Source: Chromobacterium sp. ATCC 53434 | GTDB taxonomy: Bacteria > Pseudomonadota > Gammaproteobacteria > Burkholderiales > Chromobacteriaceae | Length of the DNA stretch: 64,000 nt | Assembly (NCBI RefSeq): GCF_002848345.1 | Contig: NZ_CP025429.1 | Location: 2,418,001 to 2,482,000, forward strand | Reading direction: 5' to 3' | Shown: positions 46,786 through 56,000 of the stretch, piece by piece | Layout: the number at the start of each line of letters is the position of its first letter | Numbering within the stretch: the first letter of the stretch is position 1 | Translations under genes and position numbers: made by a program | Notes under the pieces: model-generated | Seen by the model: the letters and a program-made list of their open reading frames with translations, nothing else | Database searches by the model: none | What the model was told of the DNA's origin: nothing

Positions 46786-47359
46786 ACGCGGCCTCGCCGT
46801 GCCGCCGGCCCTGCGCGCCATTCTGTTCGACCCGCTGGGCTATCTGCATCCGCGGCGGCTGCGGCTGCCGCCGGCGCTGATCGGCCCGGGCCAGCGCGCC
46901 GCGGTCAATGACCTGCTGATCGCCGGCTACCGGCTGGACACCGACTGGCCAGCGACCGCCTCGCTCGACGCCGGCCCATGGCTCAGACACTGGCGGCGCC
47001 TGCCGCAGATCGCCTACCTGATGGGCTGCCATGCCAAGCGGGCGGCGCTGGGTTGGCAGGGCGGACTGCTGCGGCTGCCCGATTGGGCCCGCCCGTTCGC
47101 CGCGCTGCCGTTGCCGTCCGACGCCGCCGCGCCCGGCGCGCCGCTGAGCCACCTGTGCCTGCTGCGCGCCGGCTACGGCCAGCTGCTGGCCTGGGGCGGC
47201 GACATGCCGCCGGCGCTGCGCCAGCGGCTGCCGCTGCTGTTCCCGCCGGAGCTGGACGTCGAAGCCGCGGCCGCGACCGTCCCCGACCCACTATTGCTGA
47301 CACTGGCGATACAATATGCCCAGAGACATCCCCACACCCCACCCGCCGGCAGCCTGTGA
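46778..47359 (+). CDS. orgA: OrgA/SctK sorting-platform protein
   Basis: The 193-residue product (OrgA 199) links the sorting platform to the inner-membrane ring. It begins [20 protein letters not shown], and has no signal peptide or membrane segment. It overlaps prgK by 8 bases and orgB by 44 bases, so all are translated from one message. Confidence 0.85.
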   Translation: MAERGLAVPPALRAILFDPLGYLHPRRLRLPPALIGPGQRAAVNDLLIAGYRLDTDWPATASLDAGPWLRHWRRLPQIAYLMGCHAKRAALGWQGGLLRLPDWARPFAALPLPSDAAAPGAPLSHLCLLRAGYGQLLAWGGDMPPALRQRLPLLFPPELDVEAAAATVPDPLLLTLAIQYAQRHPHTPPAGSL

Positions 47360-48020
47360 AGGCGTACTGATCCGCCGCGCCAGCCTGCAGCCGGCGCGGC
47401 GCGCCGACGAACTGGAACGCGCGGCGCGCCGGCGCGCCCGGCGCATCACCGACGAGGCCGATGCCCAGGCCGACGCCGTCCGCGGCCAGGCCTGGCGGGA
47501 CGGCTACCAGGACGGCATGCTGGCCGCGCTCGACCAGGTCGCCGCCCATCTGGCCGACAGCCAGGCACTGGCCCGGCGCTGGCGCGAGCGGCTGGCCGAC
47601 GAGGCGCGCGCGATGCTGCGCGCCGCGACCGATCATCCCGACGCGCTGTTGCTGGCGCTGGACGAGTGGCTGCGCGAGCAGTCCCCGGCCGACGACGCGC
47701 CGACGCTGAAGCTTCTGTTGCCGGAAAGCGCCAGACCGCAGCAGCCGCGATTGATGGCGCTGCTGGCCGACGCCTGGAACGGCAGGCTGCAGCTCGATTA
47801 TCACGCCGACGACCGCCTGTTGATCCGCTACGCCGACCAAGCGGCGGAGTTCGCGCCGGAACTGTATGTCGAGCCGGCGAGCCGGCAGGCGCTTCAATGC
47901 CTGGACTCGCTGCCGCGACAATGCCGCGCCCTGTCCGCCACCGCGCTGGAAACGCTGCTGCAGACGCTGAGGCGGCGGCTGGATCCCGCGGAGGACGCCA
48001 CCATGGAGGAACAGACATGA
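47316..48020 (+). CDS. orgB: OrgB/SctL ATPase regulator
   Basis: The 234-residue product (OrgB 226) is the FliH-type protein that holds the InvC ATPase at the platform: an N-terminal charged coiled coil (RRADELERAARRRARRITDEADAQADAV) with GQAWRDGYQDGMLAAL, then the C-terminal globular half. The chosen ATG overlaps orgA by 44 bases; no better in-frame ATG lies downstream before the conserved region. Confidence 0.88.
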   Translation: MPRDIPTPHPPAACEGVLIRRASLQPARRADELERAARRRARRITDEADAQADAVRGQAWRDGYQDGMLAALDQVAAHLADSQALARRWRERLADEARAMLRAATDHPDALLLALDEWLREQSPADDAPTLKLLLPESARPQQPRLMALLADAWNGRLQLDYHADDRLLIRYADQAAEFAPELYVEPASRQALQCLDSLPRQCRALSATALETLLQTLRRRLDPAEDATMEEQT

Positions 48021-48463
48021 TTCCACCCCTATCCGCGCCCGCCTCCTCGCGGGCCTCCGCCGACGCCGACGCCGTGATCCCGCTGTCTCAGCTCGCGTCG
48101 GCCGCCGCCCCGTCCCGCGCCTCCCCCGACGCCGACACGCTGGCGCAGGCCTTTCTCGCCGCGGTGCGACGGCTGACGCCGCCGGCCTCGGACTCGCTGC
48201 AGGACAGACAGGCCTATAGCAACGACATCGCGCGGCTGCTGCACGACTTCCAGTACACGCCGGGCGTCACCGCCTTCGTCACGCTGCAGCAGCAAAGCGA
48301 CGTCCTCGGCCTCGCGCTGGCGGAAGTGGACAAGAAGTCCCCGCTATACGAGGGACTGATGGCCGTGATGGTCGGCACCGGCAATCTGCAATACCAGATG
48401 GCCAAATGGATGCAGGACACGCTGCAGTCCGACGGCACCCCGCCGGAATTCGAAGACTGGTGA
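48017..48463 (+). CDS. orgC: OrgC-like protein
   Basis: The 148-residue product is in the orgC position and has about the same length (150). After a Ser/Ala/Pro-rich start comes a helical region with DRQAYSNDIARLLHDFQYTPG and GTGNLQYQMAKWMQDTL. In Salmonella OrgC is secreted early and helps needle assembly. Its ATG overlaps the orgB stop (ATGA). It ends the island; 48464-48632 beyond it is non-coding with a small hairpin (48577-48595). Confidence 0.75.
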   Translation: MIPPLSAPASSRASADADAVIPLSQLASAAAPSRASPDADTLAQAFLAAVRRLTPPASDSLQDRQAYSNDIARLLHDFQYTPGVTAFVTLQQQSDVLGLALAEVDKKSPLYEGLMAVMVGTGNLQYQMAKWMQDTLQSDGTPPEFEDW

Positions 48464-48632
48464 CCCCCCTCGCCGGCCGCCTCCCGGCCGGCGCCTCCCA
48501 CCCCGCCCTCCCCGCCAGCGCGAACCTGTCCTTAAGTCCAGGGCGAAAGCCGGGCCAGCTGCTACACCAGAAAGCACTGCGCATTCGCTGCGCAGCCCCG
48601 CGCAGTCTGCCCGCTCCCGGAAAGGACCAGCC

Positions 48633-48812
48633 ATGAGCCAGGAACAAACCCATATCATTCCCCCGTACGGCGTCGCCATCCAGCAGGCCCTGGACAAGGG
48701 CGAACTGCCCCAGATGCAGAAACTGCTGGAGGAAAGCCGGCAATACCACAGCGAGCTTGGCCACAAGATCGCGCAGCTGGAGCAGGAAATCGCCAAGCGC
48801 CGGCAGCGCTAG
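48633..48812 (+). CDS. Small DUF1843-like GDL-motif peptide
   Basis: A 59-codon frame starting at ATG 48633 with AAAGGA upstream. The peptide is almost entirely one module: IIPPYGVAIQQAL, then DKGELPQMQKLLE and an amphipathic helix ending LEQEIAKRRQR. The same module closes the next two proteins (PYG, then a G-[DEN]-L turn, then a helix), and it matches what I know as DUF1843. It has no signal peptide or Cys. First gene of a four-gene unit with a radical SAM protein, which suggests it is a substrate or scaffold for modification. Function unproven. Confidence 0.8.
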   Translation: MSQEQTHIIPPYGVAIQQALDKGELPQMQKLLEESRQYHSELGHKIAQLEQEIAKRRQR

Positions 48813-48845
48813 GCCCCTCATCTCCTCTCATCCCCAGGAGGCTCT

Positions 48846-49478
48846 ATGCCAGGCCATACCCAAGATGCGCTGTTCCCGGTCGGCTACGTCATCACCACCG
48901 GCCAGTCCGGCGCGCAGAAACTGCAGCTGAACCTGCTGATCAACAGCGCCACCGAGAAGGCGACCGGCGCCGCCCACATCACCCAGGCCACCCATCCGCC
49001 GCTGGACGTGCACGCCGACGTCTGGGGCCAGTACACCTATTTGACCGTGATGCCGCCGAGCGAAGGCCGCATCCTGCTGACCGCCCAGGGCAACCACGGC
49101 GGCCCGCACGCCAACTCCATCGTCAACTTCAAGCTCCATCTGGTGCTGGAGCGCGACTGGCAGCGCGGCGTGGCCAACTACAGCTACTACGACGAACACC
49201 AGAAGCACTGGGTGTCGCTGGAGAACGTGCCGGCCGAGCTGAACCGCGAGCTGCAGTCCCGCTACCATCCGCAGCAAGGCTCCGGCCCGGCCATCCCGTC
49301 CGGCAGCCATGTGGTGCCGCTGTACGGCGTGCCCATCCACCAGGCCCTCGCCAGCGGCGACCTGTCGCAGATGAAATCACTGGCCGCCCTGGCGCAGCAG
49401 CAGCTGGACAGCCACCCGCAGCTGCGCACCGAGCTGGCGGCGCTGAAGGCCGAAATCCAGAAACTGGAAGGCCGCTAG
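48846..49478 (+). CDS. DUF1842-DUF1843-like protein
   Basis: The 210-residue product has two parts. Residues 1-130 are a beta-rich front domain (DUF1842-like) with NSATEKATGAAHITQATHP and DVWGQYTYL and GVANYSYYDEHQKHW. The last 55 residues are the GDL-motif tail: VVPLYGVPIHQAL, ASGDLSQMKSL and a helix with ELAALKAEIQKLEG. Start ATG 48846 follows AGGAGG. The next gene is a paralogue with the same plan, so the pair arose by duplication. No transport signal is seen. Confidence 0.85.
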   Translation: MPGHTQDALFPVGYVITTGQSGAQKLQLNLLINSATEKATGAAHITQATHPPLDVHADVWGQYTYLTVMPPSEGRILLTAQGNHGGPHANSIVNFKLHLVLERDWQRGVANYSYYDEHQKHWVSLENVPAELNRELQSRYHPQQGSGPAIPSGSHVVPLYGVPIHQALASGDLSQMKSLAALAQQQLDSHPQLRTELAALKAEIQKLEGR

Positions 49479-49515
49479 CCGCGACCGCCACTCAAACCAT
49501 CGCAAGGAGCAGCAT

Positions 49516-50130
49516 ATGTCCGCATCCTCAGTCGGTTTGTTCCACACCCGCCTCATCGTCGCGACGCCGGCCGTCGGCGCCCCGGTGCTTCACCTGGACC
49601 TGGTGGTGCAGACGCCGGACAAGAAGGTGTTCGGCATCGCCAGCATCTTCCAGGCCACGCATCCGACGCTGGCGTTCAGCGCCCACGTCTGGGGCGACTA
49701 CAGCCAGCCCAAGCTGGACAAGTCGACGGAAAACCACATCGCGCTGACGCTGGCCGGCAGCCCGGGCTCGGCCATCAGCCAGATCGCCGAGACCTTCCAC
49801 CTGCAAGGCCTGCTCAACGCCGACTGGGCCCAGGGCTTCGCCAGCTACAGCTACTACGACAACGGCGTCTGGCACAAGGTGCAGCACGCGACGGTGACCG
49901 AGGACAGACGCGAAAGCGCCTCCGCCTCCGCCGCGCCTCCGCCCCACCACCAGCATCCGATACCGCTGTACGCGGCGGCGCTGCAGCAGGCGCGCGGCGG
50001 CGGCAATCTGGCCGCGCTGAAAAGCCTGGCCAGCCAGGCCGAGACTCAGCTCGAACAGGAGAGCAAGATCCGCGACGGCCTGAGCCAGCTGCAGGCCGAA
50101 ATCAAGCGGCGCGAACAGCAGCAGGGCTGA
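49516..50130 (+). CDS. DUF1842-DUF1843-like protein, paralogue
   Basis: The 204-residue product is a diverged copy of the preceding protein. The front domain keeps FGIASIFQATHPTLAFSAHVWGDYSQ and GFASYSYYDNGVWHK, while the tail reads PIPLYAAALQQARGGGNLAALKSL with the GDL turn changed to GNL. The linker between the parts is Ser/Ala/Pro/His-rich. AAGGAG precedes the ATG at 49516. Located 37 bases after its paralogue and 59 before the radical SAM gene. Confidence 0.85.
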   Translation: MSASSVGLFHTRLIVATPAVGAPVLHLDLVVQTPDKKVFGIASIFQATHPTLAFSAHVWGDYSQPKLDKSTENHIALTLAGSPGSAISQIAETFHLQGLLNADWAQGFASYSYYDNGVWHKVQHATVTEDRRESASASAAPPPHHQHPIPLYAAALQQARGGGNLAALKSLASQAETQLEQESKIRDGLSQLQAEIKRREQQQG

Positions 50131-50189
50131 GTCCCGTCTCCCGCCAACGGGTCCGGCGCCGTCCGGACCCTCATTCGAAAGCCGCCGCG

Positions 50190-51650
50190 ATGCTAGACAG
50201 CCCCGCCGTCCGCCCCGCCCGCTACCTCGACGCCGACGATTTCCGCCGCTACACCCCGGTGCACATCGTCTGGGAGATCACGCTGGCCTGCGACCTGAAG
50301 TGCCTGCACTGCGGTTCGCGCGCCGGGCACCGGCGGCCCGACGAGCTGTCCACCGACGAATGCCTGCAGGTGATAGATTCGCTGGCGGCCCTGGGCACCC
50401 GCGAGGTCACGCTGATAGGCGGCGAAGCCTATCTGCGCAAGGACTGGACCCGCCTGATCCGGGCCATACGCGAACACGGCATCTACTGCGCCGTCCAGAC
50501 CGGCGGCCGCAATCTGACGCCGGCCAAGCTGCAGGCGGCCGTGGACGCCGGCCTGAACGGCGTCGGCGTGTCGCTGGACGGCCTGGCGCCGCTGCACGAC
50601 ATGTTGCGCAATGTGCCCGGCTCCTTCGACAAGGCCAGCGACGCGCTGCGCCGCGCCCGGGCCGCCGGCCTCGCCGTCAGCGTCAACACCCAGATAGGCG
50701 CGGCGACGATGGCCGATCTGCCGCAGCTGATGGAGCACATCATTGAACTGGGCGCCAGCCACTGGCAGATCCAGCTGACGGTGGCGATGGGCAACGCCGT
50801 CGACAACGACCAACTATTGCTGCAACCCTACCGCCTGATCGAATTGATGCCGCTGCTGGCGCGGCTCTACCGCGAAGGCCGGGAGCGCGGCCTGCTGATG
50901 ACGGTGGGCAACAATATCGGCTACTACGGCCCGTACGAGCGGCTGTGGCGCGGCTTCGGCGACGAGCGCGTGCACTGGACCGGCTGCGCCGCCGGCCAGA
51001 CGGTGATGGCGCTGGAGGCCGACGGCACCGTCAAGGGCTGTCCGTCGCTGGCCACCGTCGGCTTTTCCGGCGGCAATGTCCGCGACATGAAGCTGGAGGA
51101 CATCTGGCGCTACAGCGAGGGCATGCACTTCGGCCGGCTGCGCTCGGTCGACGACCTGTGGGGCTATTGCCGCGGCTGCTACTACAACGACGTCTGCCGA
51201 GGCGGCTGCACCTGGACCTCGCATTCGCTGCTGGGCAAACCCGGCAACAACCCCTATTGCCACTACCGCGCGCTGGAATTGCACAAGCGCGGCCTGCGCG
51301 AGCGCATCGTCAAGCTGCAGGACGCCGGCCCGGCCTCGTTCGCCGTCGGCCGCTTCGATCTGGTCACCGAGGAAATCGACACCGGCAAGGTGGTCGGCCA
51401 GATCAGCCGCAACGGCCAGGTGATCGAACTGGCCTGGAAAAACCGCGGCAAGCCGTCGCCCGAGACCGGCACGCCGCCGGCGACGCTGGCGCTGTGCCGC
51501 GGCTGCGAACAATACATCCAGCCGCACGAGCAAGCCTGTCCGCACTGCGGCGCCGACGTCGCCGCCGCGGCCGCCGACTACCGGCGCGACGAGATGCGCC
51601 GGCAGGAAATCGTCGACAATCTGCGCCGACTGCTGGGACTGGACGCCTGA
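50190..51650 (+). CDS. Radical SAM/SPASM protein, GDL-peptide associated
   Basis: The 486-residue product binds S-adenosylmethionine through CDLKCLHC (the CxxxCxxC motif, about 30-38) and carries a SPASM-type Cys-rich region for extra iron-sulfur clusters (GCAAGQ, KGCPS, YCRGC, VCRGGC, PYC; about 265-355). Such enzymes modify ribosomal peptides. A further feature is a C-terminal zinc-ribbon-like motif, CRGC...CPHC (about 435-455). It ends the operon with the three GDL-motif proteins; I recall this partnership being named GDL-motif peptide-associated maturase, which I cannot verify here. The chemistry and target residue are unknown. Confidence 0.88.
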   Translation: MLDSPAVRPARYLDADDFRRYTPVHIVWEITLACDLKCLHCGSRAGHRRPDELSTDECLQVIDSLAALGTREVTLIGGEAYLRKDWTRLIRAIREHGIYCAVQTGGRNLTPAKLQAAVDAGLNGVGVSLDGLAPLHDMLRNVPGSFDKASDALRRARAAGLAVSVNTQIGAATMADLPQLMEHIIELGASHWQIQLTVAMGNAVDNDQLLLQPYRLIELMPLLARLYREGRERGLLMTVGNNIGYYGPYERLWRGFGDERVHWTGCAAGQTVMALEADGTVKGCPSLATVGFSGGNVRDMKLEDIWRYSEGMHFGRLRSVDDLWGYCRGCYYNDVCRGGCTWTSHSLLGKPGNNPYCHYRALELHKRGLRERIVKLQDAGPASFAVGRFDLVTEEIDTGKVVGQISRNGQVIELAWKNRGKPSPETGTPPATLALCRGCEQYIQPHEQACPHCGADVAAAAADYRRDEMRRQEIVDNLRRLLGLDA

Positions 51651-51721
51651 CCGGCCGCGCCGGCTGCGAGTCGAACCGCCGATTCCGCTACAATGGCCGG
51701 GACTCATACACCGGCCCCGCC

Positions 51722-52801
51722 ATGCTGCCCGATCTTCTCCGCCCCGCCTCCGCCCCGCTGATCCAGGCCCGCTCCGACGCCCAGGCGGTGCTGACTTGGC
51801 TGGCCGAACACGCCGACCGCCCGGCCACGCTGGCCGGCTACCGCAAGGAGGCCGAACGGCTGCTGCTGTGGCTGGCCGAGCGCGGGCAGACGCTGGCGCA
51901 GGTCCGCCGCGAGGACGTGCTGGACTACCGCCGCTTCCTCGCCTCGCCGCACCCGGCCGAGCGCTGGATAGGCCCGGCCCGCCCGCGCAGCCACCCGGAG
52001 TGGAAACCGTTCAGCAAGCCGCTGGCGCCGGCCAGCGTCGAACACAGCCAGACCGTGCTCGGCGCGCTGTTCGGCTATCTGAACGACGCCGGCTATCTGA
52101 ACGGCAACCCGTTCCGTCTGCTGCGCCGCGGCCGCAAGCCGCCGCGGCAACAGGCCGAGCGGTTTTTCGACGCCGCCTGCTGGCGCCATCTGCAGGCCAC
52201 GCTGGACGCGCTGCCGCGCGACACCGGCCGCCAGCGCCTGCACGCCGAACGCGCGCGCTGGCTGTTTACGCTGCTCTACCTCAGCGGCGCCCGCCGCGCC
52301 GAGGCGGCCGCGGCGCGCTGCAGCGACCTTTCCCGCCGCAACGGCAACTGGTGGTGGCACGTCGTCGGCAAGGGTGGGGTCGCCGCCCGCATTCCCTTGT
52401 CCGACGAATGGATGGACGCGCTGGGACGCTATCGCCTCAGTCTGGGGCTGGCGGCCATGCCGGACGCTGGCGAGGACACGCCGCTGCTGTGCCGCGTCGG
52501 CGCCAAAGGTCGGGCCGAACCGCTGTCCGACAAGGCCGTCTACCTGATCTGCAAGCAGATCTTCGCGCTCGCCATGCAAGACGCGCCCGACGCCGAACTG
52601 CGGGAGCGGCTGCGCCACGCCACCACCCACTGGCTGCGCCACACCGCCGCCAGCCACCAGTTGGAGGCCGGCATCCCGCTGCTGCTGGTCAGCCAGAATC
52701 TGCGCCACGCCAGCATCCAGACCACGCGCCGCTATCTGCACAGCGAAGAGGACGCCCGTCACCAGGCCAACCGGCAGCACAAGCTGCGCCGCGACGAATA
52801 A
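51722..52801 (+). CDS. Tyrosine recombinase (integrase)
   Basis: The 359-residue product is a XerC/phage-type tyrosine recombinase. The N-terminal core-binding domain (about 10-120) is followed by the catalytic domain with Arg in LSGARRAEA, the beta-hairpin Lys in VVGKGGVAAR, HWLRHTAAS (HxxR) and the nucleophile region LRHASIQTTRRYLH (His and Tyr). All catalytic residues are present. No excisionase, phage or attachment-site repeat was found near it, so it may be a resident recombinase or the remnant of an element that brought the neighbouring operon. Starts 72 bases after the radical SAM gene. Confidence 0.9.
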   Translation: MLPDLLRPASAPLIQARSDAQAVLTWLAEHADRPATLAGYRKEAERLLLWLAERGQTLAQVRREDVLDYRRFLASPHPAERWIGPARPRSHPEWKPFSKPLAPASVEHSQTVLGALFGYLNDAGYLNGNPFRLLRRGRKPPRQQAERFFDAACWRHLQATLDALPRDTGRQRLHAERARWLFTLLYLSGARRAEAAAARCSDLSRRNGNWWWHVVGKGGVAARIPLSDEWMDALGRYRLSLGLAAMPDAGEDTPLLCRVGAKGRAEPLSDKAVYLICKQIFALAMQDAPDAELRERLRHATTHWLRHTAASHQLEAGIPLLLVSQNLRHASIQTTRRYLHSEEDARHQANRQHKLRRDE

Positions 52802-52940
52802 GCGCCCGCGCAACGGTTCCGCATCGGGCGGAAGGCCGCCAGAACCTCGAACAGGCCCTGGGTCGAACCGTCGCAACGCTTCCCTTTCGCCGCCATTCCG
52901 CGTACCATCGCGCCTCCTCAAATTTCAAGGAGATGCCCGA

Positions 52941-54206
52941 ATGACGACCCAAACCGCCGCCCGCGCCTGCGGCATCGACTTCGGCACCTCCAACTCCACC
53001 GTCGGCTGGCTGCGCCCCGGCCACGACACGCTGTTGTCGCTGGAAGACGGCAAGATCACGCTGCCGTCGGTGGTCTTCTTCAATTACGAGGAAGACCATT
53101 CCCGCTTCGGACGCGCGGCGCTGGCCGAATACATGGACGGCTACGAAGGCCGATTGATGCGCTCGCTGAAGAGCCTGCTCGGCTCCAGCCTGATAGACAG
53201 CCAGACCGAGGTGCAGGGCAAGGCGCTGCCGTTCCGCCACCTGCTGAAACTGTTCATCGAGGAGTTGAAGCTGCGCGCCGAAGCCGGCGCCGGCCGCGCC
53301 TTCGAACAGGTGGTGCTGGGCCGACCGGTCCACTTCGTCGACGACAATCCGGTGGCCGACCGCCTGGCCGAGGACACGCTGGCCGACATCGCCCGCCAGG
53401 TCGGCTTCAAGGACATCTCCTTCCAGCTGGAACCGATCGCCGCCGCCTTCGACTACGAGGCCGGCGTCGACAAGGAGGAATTGGCGCTGATCGTCGACAT
53501 CGGCGGCGGCACCTCGGACTTCACGCTGATCCGGCTGTCGCCGGAGCGCCGCGCGCGCGACGAGCGCCTCGACGACATCCTGGCCACCGGCGGCGTCCAC
53601 ATCGGCGGCACCGACTTCGACCGCCAACTGAGCCTGCACGGCGTGATGCCGCTGTTCGGCTTCAAGACCCGGCTGCGCAACAACGCCGAAATGCCGTCCA
53701 GCCAGTATTTCAACCTGGCCACCTGGCACACGATCAACTTCGCCTACACCCGCAAGGCCTGGGTCGATCTGCAGGACGTGCACCGCGACGCCGCCGAACC
53801 GAACAAGCTGGACCGGCTGTTCCAGCTGATCCAGCAACGCGCCGGCCACCGGCTGGCGATGGACGTCGAGGCGGCCAAGATCGCGCTGTCGGACCGGGAC
53901 AGCCATCCGCTGGCGCTGGACTACATCGAGCGCGGCCTGCATTGCGAGCTGGGCCGCGGCGATTTCGAAGCCAGCATCGCCGCGCTGCTGGACCGCGTCG
54001 GCGCCACCGTCGGCCGCCTGCTGGCCGATGCCGGCCTGCAGGCCGGAGCGATAGACACCGTGTTCTTCACCGGCGGCTCCAGCGGCGTGCCGGCGCTGCG
54101 CGACGGCATACGCGCGCTGCTGCCCAACGCCCGCCACGTCGAAGGCAATCTGTTCGGCAGCATCGGCAGCGGCCTGGCCATCGAGGCGAGGAAACGCTAC
54201 GGCTGA
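52941..54206 (+). CDS. yegD: YegD-type Hsp70-family protein
   Basis: The 421-residue product is an actin-fold ATPase of the Hsp70 family lacking the usual peptide-binding domain: GIDFGTSNSTVGW (phosphate loop 1), LIVDIGGGTSDFTLI (phosphate loop 2) and FFTGGSSGVPAL (adenosine motif). Length and layout match the YegD group (about 450), putative chaperones of unclear role. Start ATG 52941 with AAGGAG 8 bases upstream. It is monocistronic and ends in a bidirectional terminator. Intergenic 52802-52940 shows no gene. Confidence 0.92.
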   Translation: MTTQTAARACGIDFGTSNSTVGWLRPGHDTLLSLEDGKITLPSVVFFNYEEDHSRFGRAALAEYMDGYEGRLMRSLKSLLGSSLIDSQTEVQGKALPFRHLLKLFIEELKLRAEAGAGRAFEQVVLGRPVHFVDDNPVADRLAEDTLADIARQVGFKDISFQLEPIAAAFDYEAGVDKEELALIVDIGGGTSDFTLIRLSPERRARDERLDDILATGGVHIGGTDFDRQLSLHGVMPLFGFKTRLRNNAEMPSSQYFNLATWHTINFAYTRKAWVDLQDVHRDAAEPNKLDRLFQLIQQRAGHRLAMDVEAAKIALSDRDSHPLALDYIERGLHCELGRGDFEASIAALLDRVGATVGRLLADAGLQAGAIDTVFFTGGSSGVPALRDGIRALLPNARHVEGNLFGSIGSGLAIEARKRYG

Positions 54207-54223
54207 GGCCGTCGCCGACCATG

Positions 54224-54254
54224 AAAAAACGCCGCGTGACGCGGCGTTTTTTTT
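54224..54254. terminator. Bidirectional intrinsic terminator
   Basis: A 7-bp stem CGCCGCG/CGCGGCG (loop TGA) is flanked by AAAAAA and TTTTTTTT. It separates the converging Hsp70-like gene and the small ribbon-helix-helix-like gene. Confidence 0.9.
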
Positions 54255-54263
54255 CATCGATGC

Positions 54264-54617
54264 TCACGGTTGCGGCTTGCGCCGCGGCGGCTTGGCCGCC
54301 GGCGGAGGCGACGGATCGAAACCGAACAACGTGCCGGTGCGCCCGGTCTGCGACTGACAGGCTATCGTCAACGCGCGGTTGATCGCCTCCTTCTTGCTGA
54401 CGCCCCACCACTCTATCATCTTGTCCAGCGACTTCTGCGCGTCGCGGCTCAGTTCCACCGTCACGGACAGCTCCTGCAAGCGGTTGCGGCGCAGCTCGCG
54501 GCTGCGGCGCTTGCGCTCGGCCACCGTCATCGCGCGCTCGCCCAGCGGCTTGCGGCCCGGCTTCTTCTGGGTGCCGCCTATCAGGTCGTAGGTGTAGTGA
54601 TCGCAGGGGTCTTTCAT
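54264..54617 (-). CDS. Small ribbon-helix-helix-like DNA-binding protein
   Basis: The 117-residue product has a basic start (KKPGRKPLGERAMTVAERKRRSRELRRNRL), a middle LSVTVELSRDAQKSLDKMIEWWGVSKKEAINRALTIA that resembles a ribbon-helix-helix fold (a strand then two helices), and a Pro-rich tail. Such proteins bind DNA as dimers. Start ATG 54617; ribosome site weak. A possible translation start further upstream is not supported. Targets unknown. Confidence 0.7.
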   Translation of the reverse strand: MKDPCDHYTYDLIGGTQKKPGRKPLGERAMTVAERKRRSRELRRNRLQELSVTVELSRDAQKSLDKMIEWWGVSKKEAINRALTIACQSQTGRTGTLFGFDPSPPPAAKPPRRKPQP

Positions 54618-54692
54618 CGATGGGTGACGGGTCACGTCTGGACGAGGGGGCGCAAGAATACCATAAAGCCGCCGTTTGCGCCGGCCCGACGC

Positions 54693-54720
54693 AAACAAAA
54701 ACCCCCGCCGCGGCGGGGGC
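54693..54720 (-). terminator. Intrinsic terminator of the BMP gene
   Basis: An 8-9-bp GC-only stem (CCCCCGCCG with CGGCGGGGG) is followed on the minus strand by TTTTTGTTTG. It lies 24 bases past the stop codon of the binding-protein gene. Confidence 0.9.
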
Positions 54721-54743
54721 TTCGTCGTGCGGCCTACCGGCGA

Positions 54744-55754
<1,011 letters not shown>

Positions 55755-56000
55755 CAGCTTTTCTAGTAGTAGTTTTGAGATGGACAGCCGGCCGACCGCA
55801 TGAATCGCCCGGCGCTTCAACGAGGAACGCGTCGCGCCGGACGCTCCCCAGAGCGCGGCGGGACGGGACAGAGGACGATATGCAAAGCGCCGCCCGCGGG
55901 CGGCGCATACAACTCGCCAATTGAAGCGGCGAAATTCTACCCAGCGCCACCCCTCGTGTAAACAAATATAGATAAAATTGTCTGGGAATTTAACCAAGGC

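Noticed and set aside
51666..51680. GAGTCGAACC resembling a tRNA T-arm, possible attachment site before the integrase
   Set aside because: Only the T-arm-like bases are there; no acceptor stem or anticodon arm folds around it and no second copy was noticed in the window.
55755..56000. Riboswitch upstream of the BMP-family gene
   Set aside because: The region is AT-rich but I could find no conserved purine-riboswitch core or paired helices.
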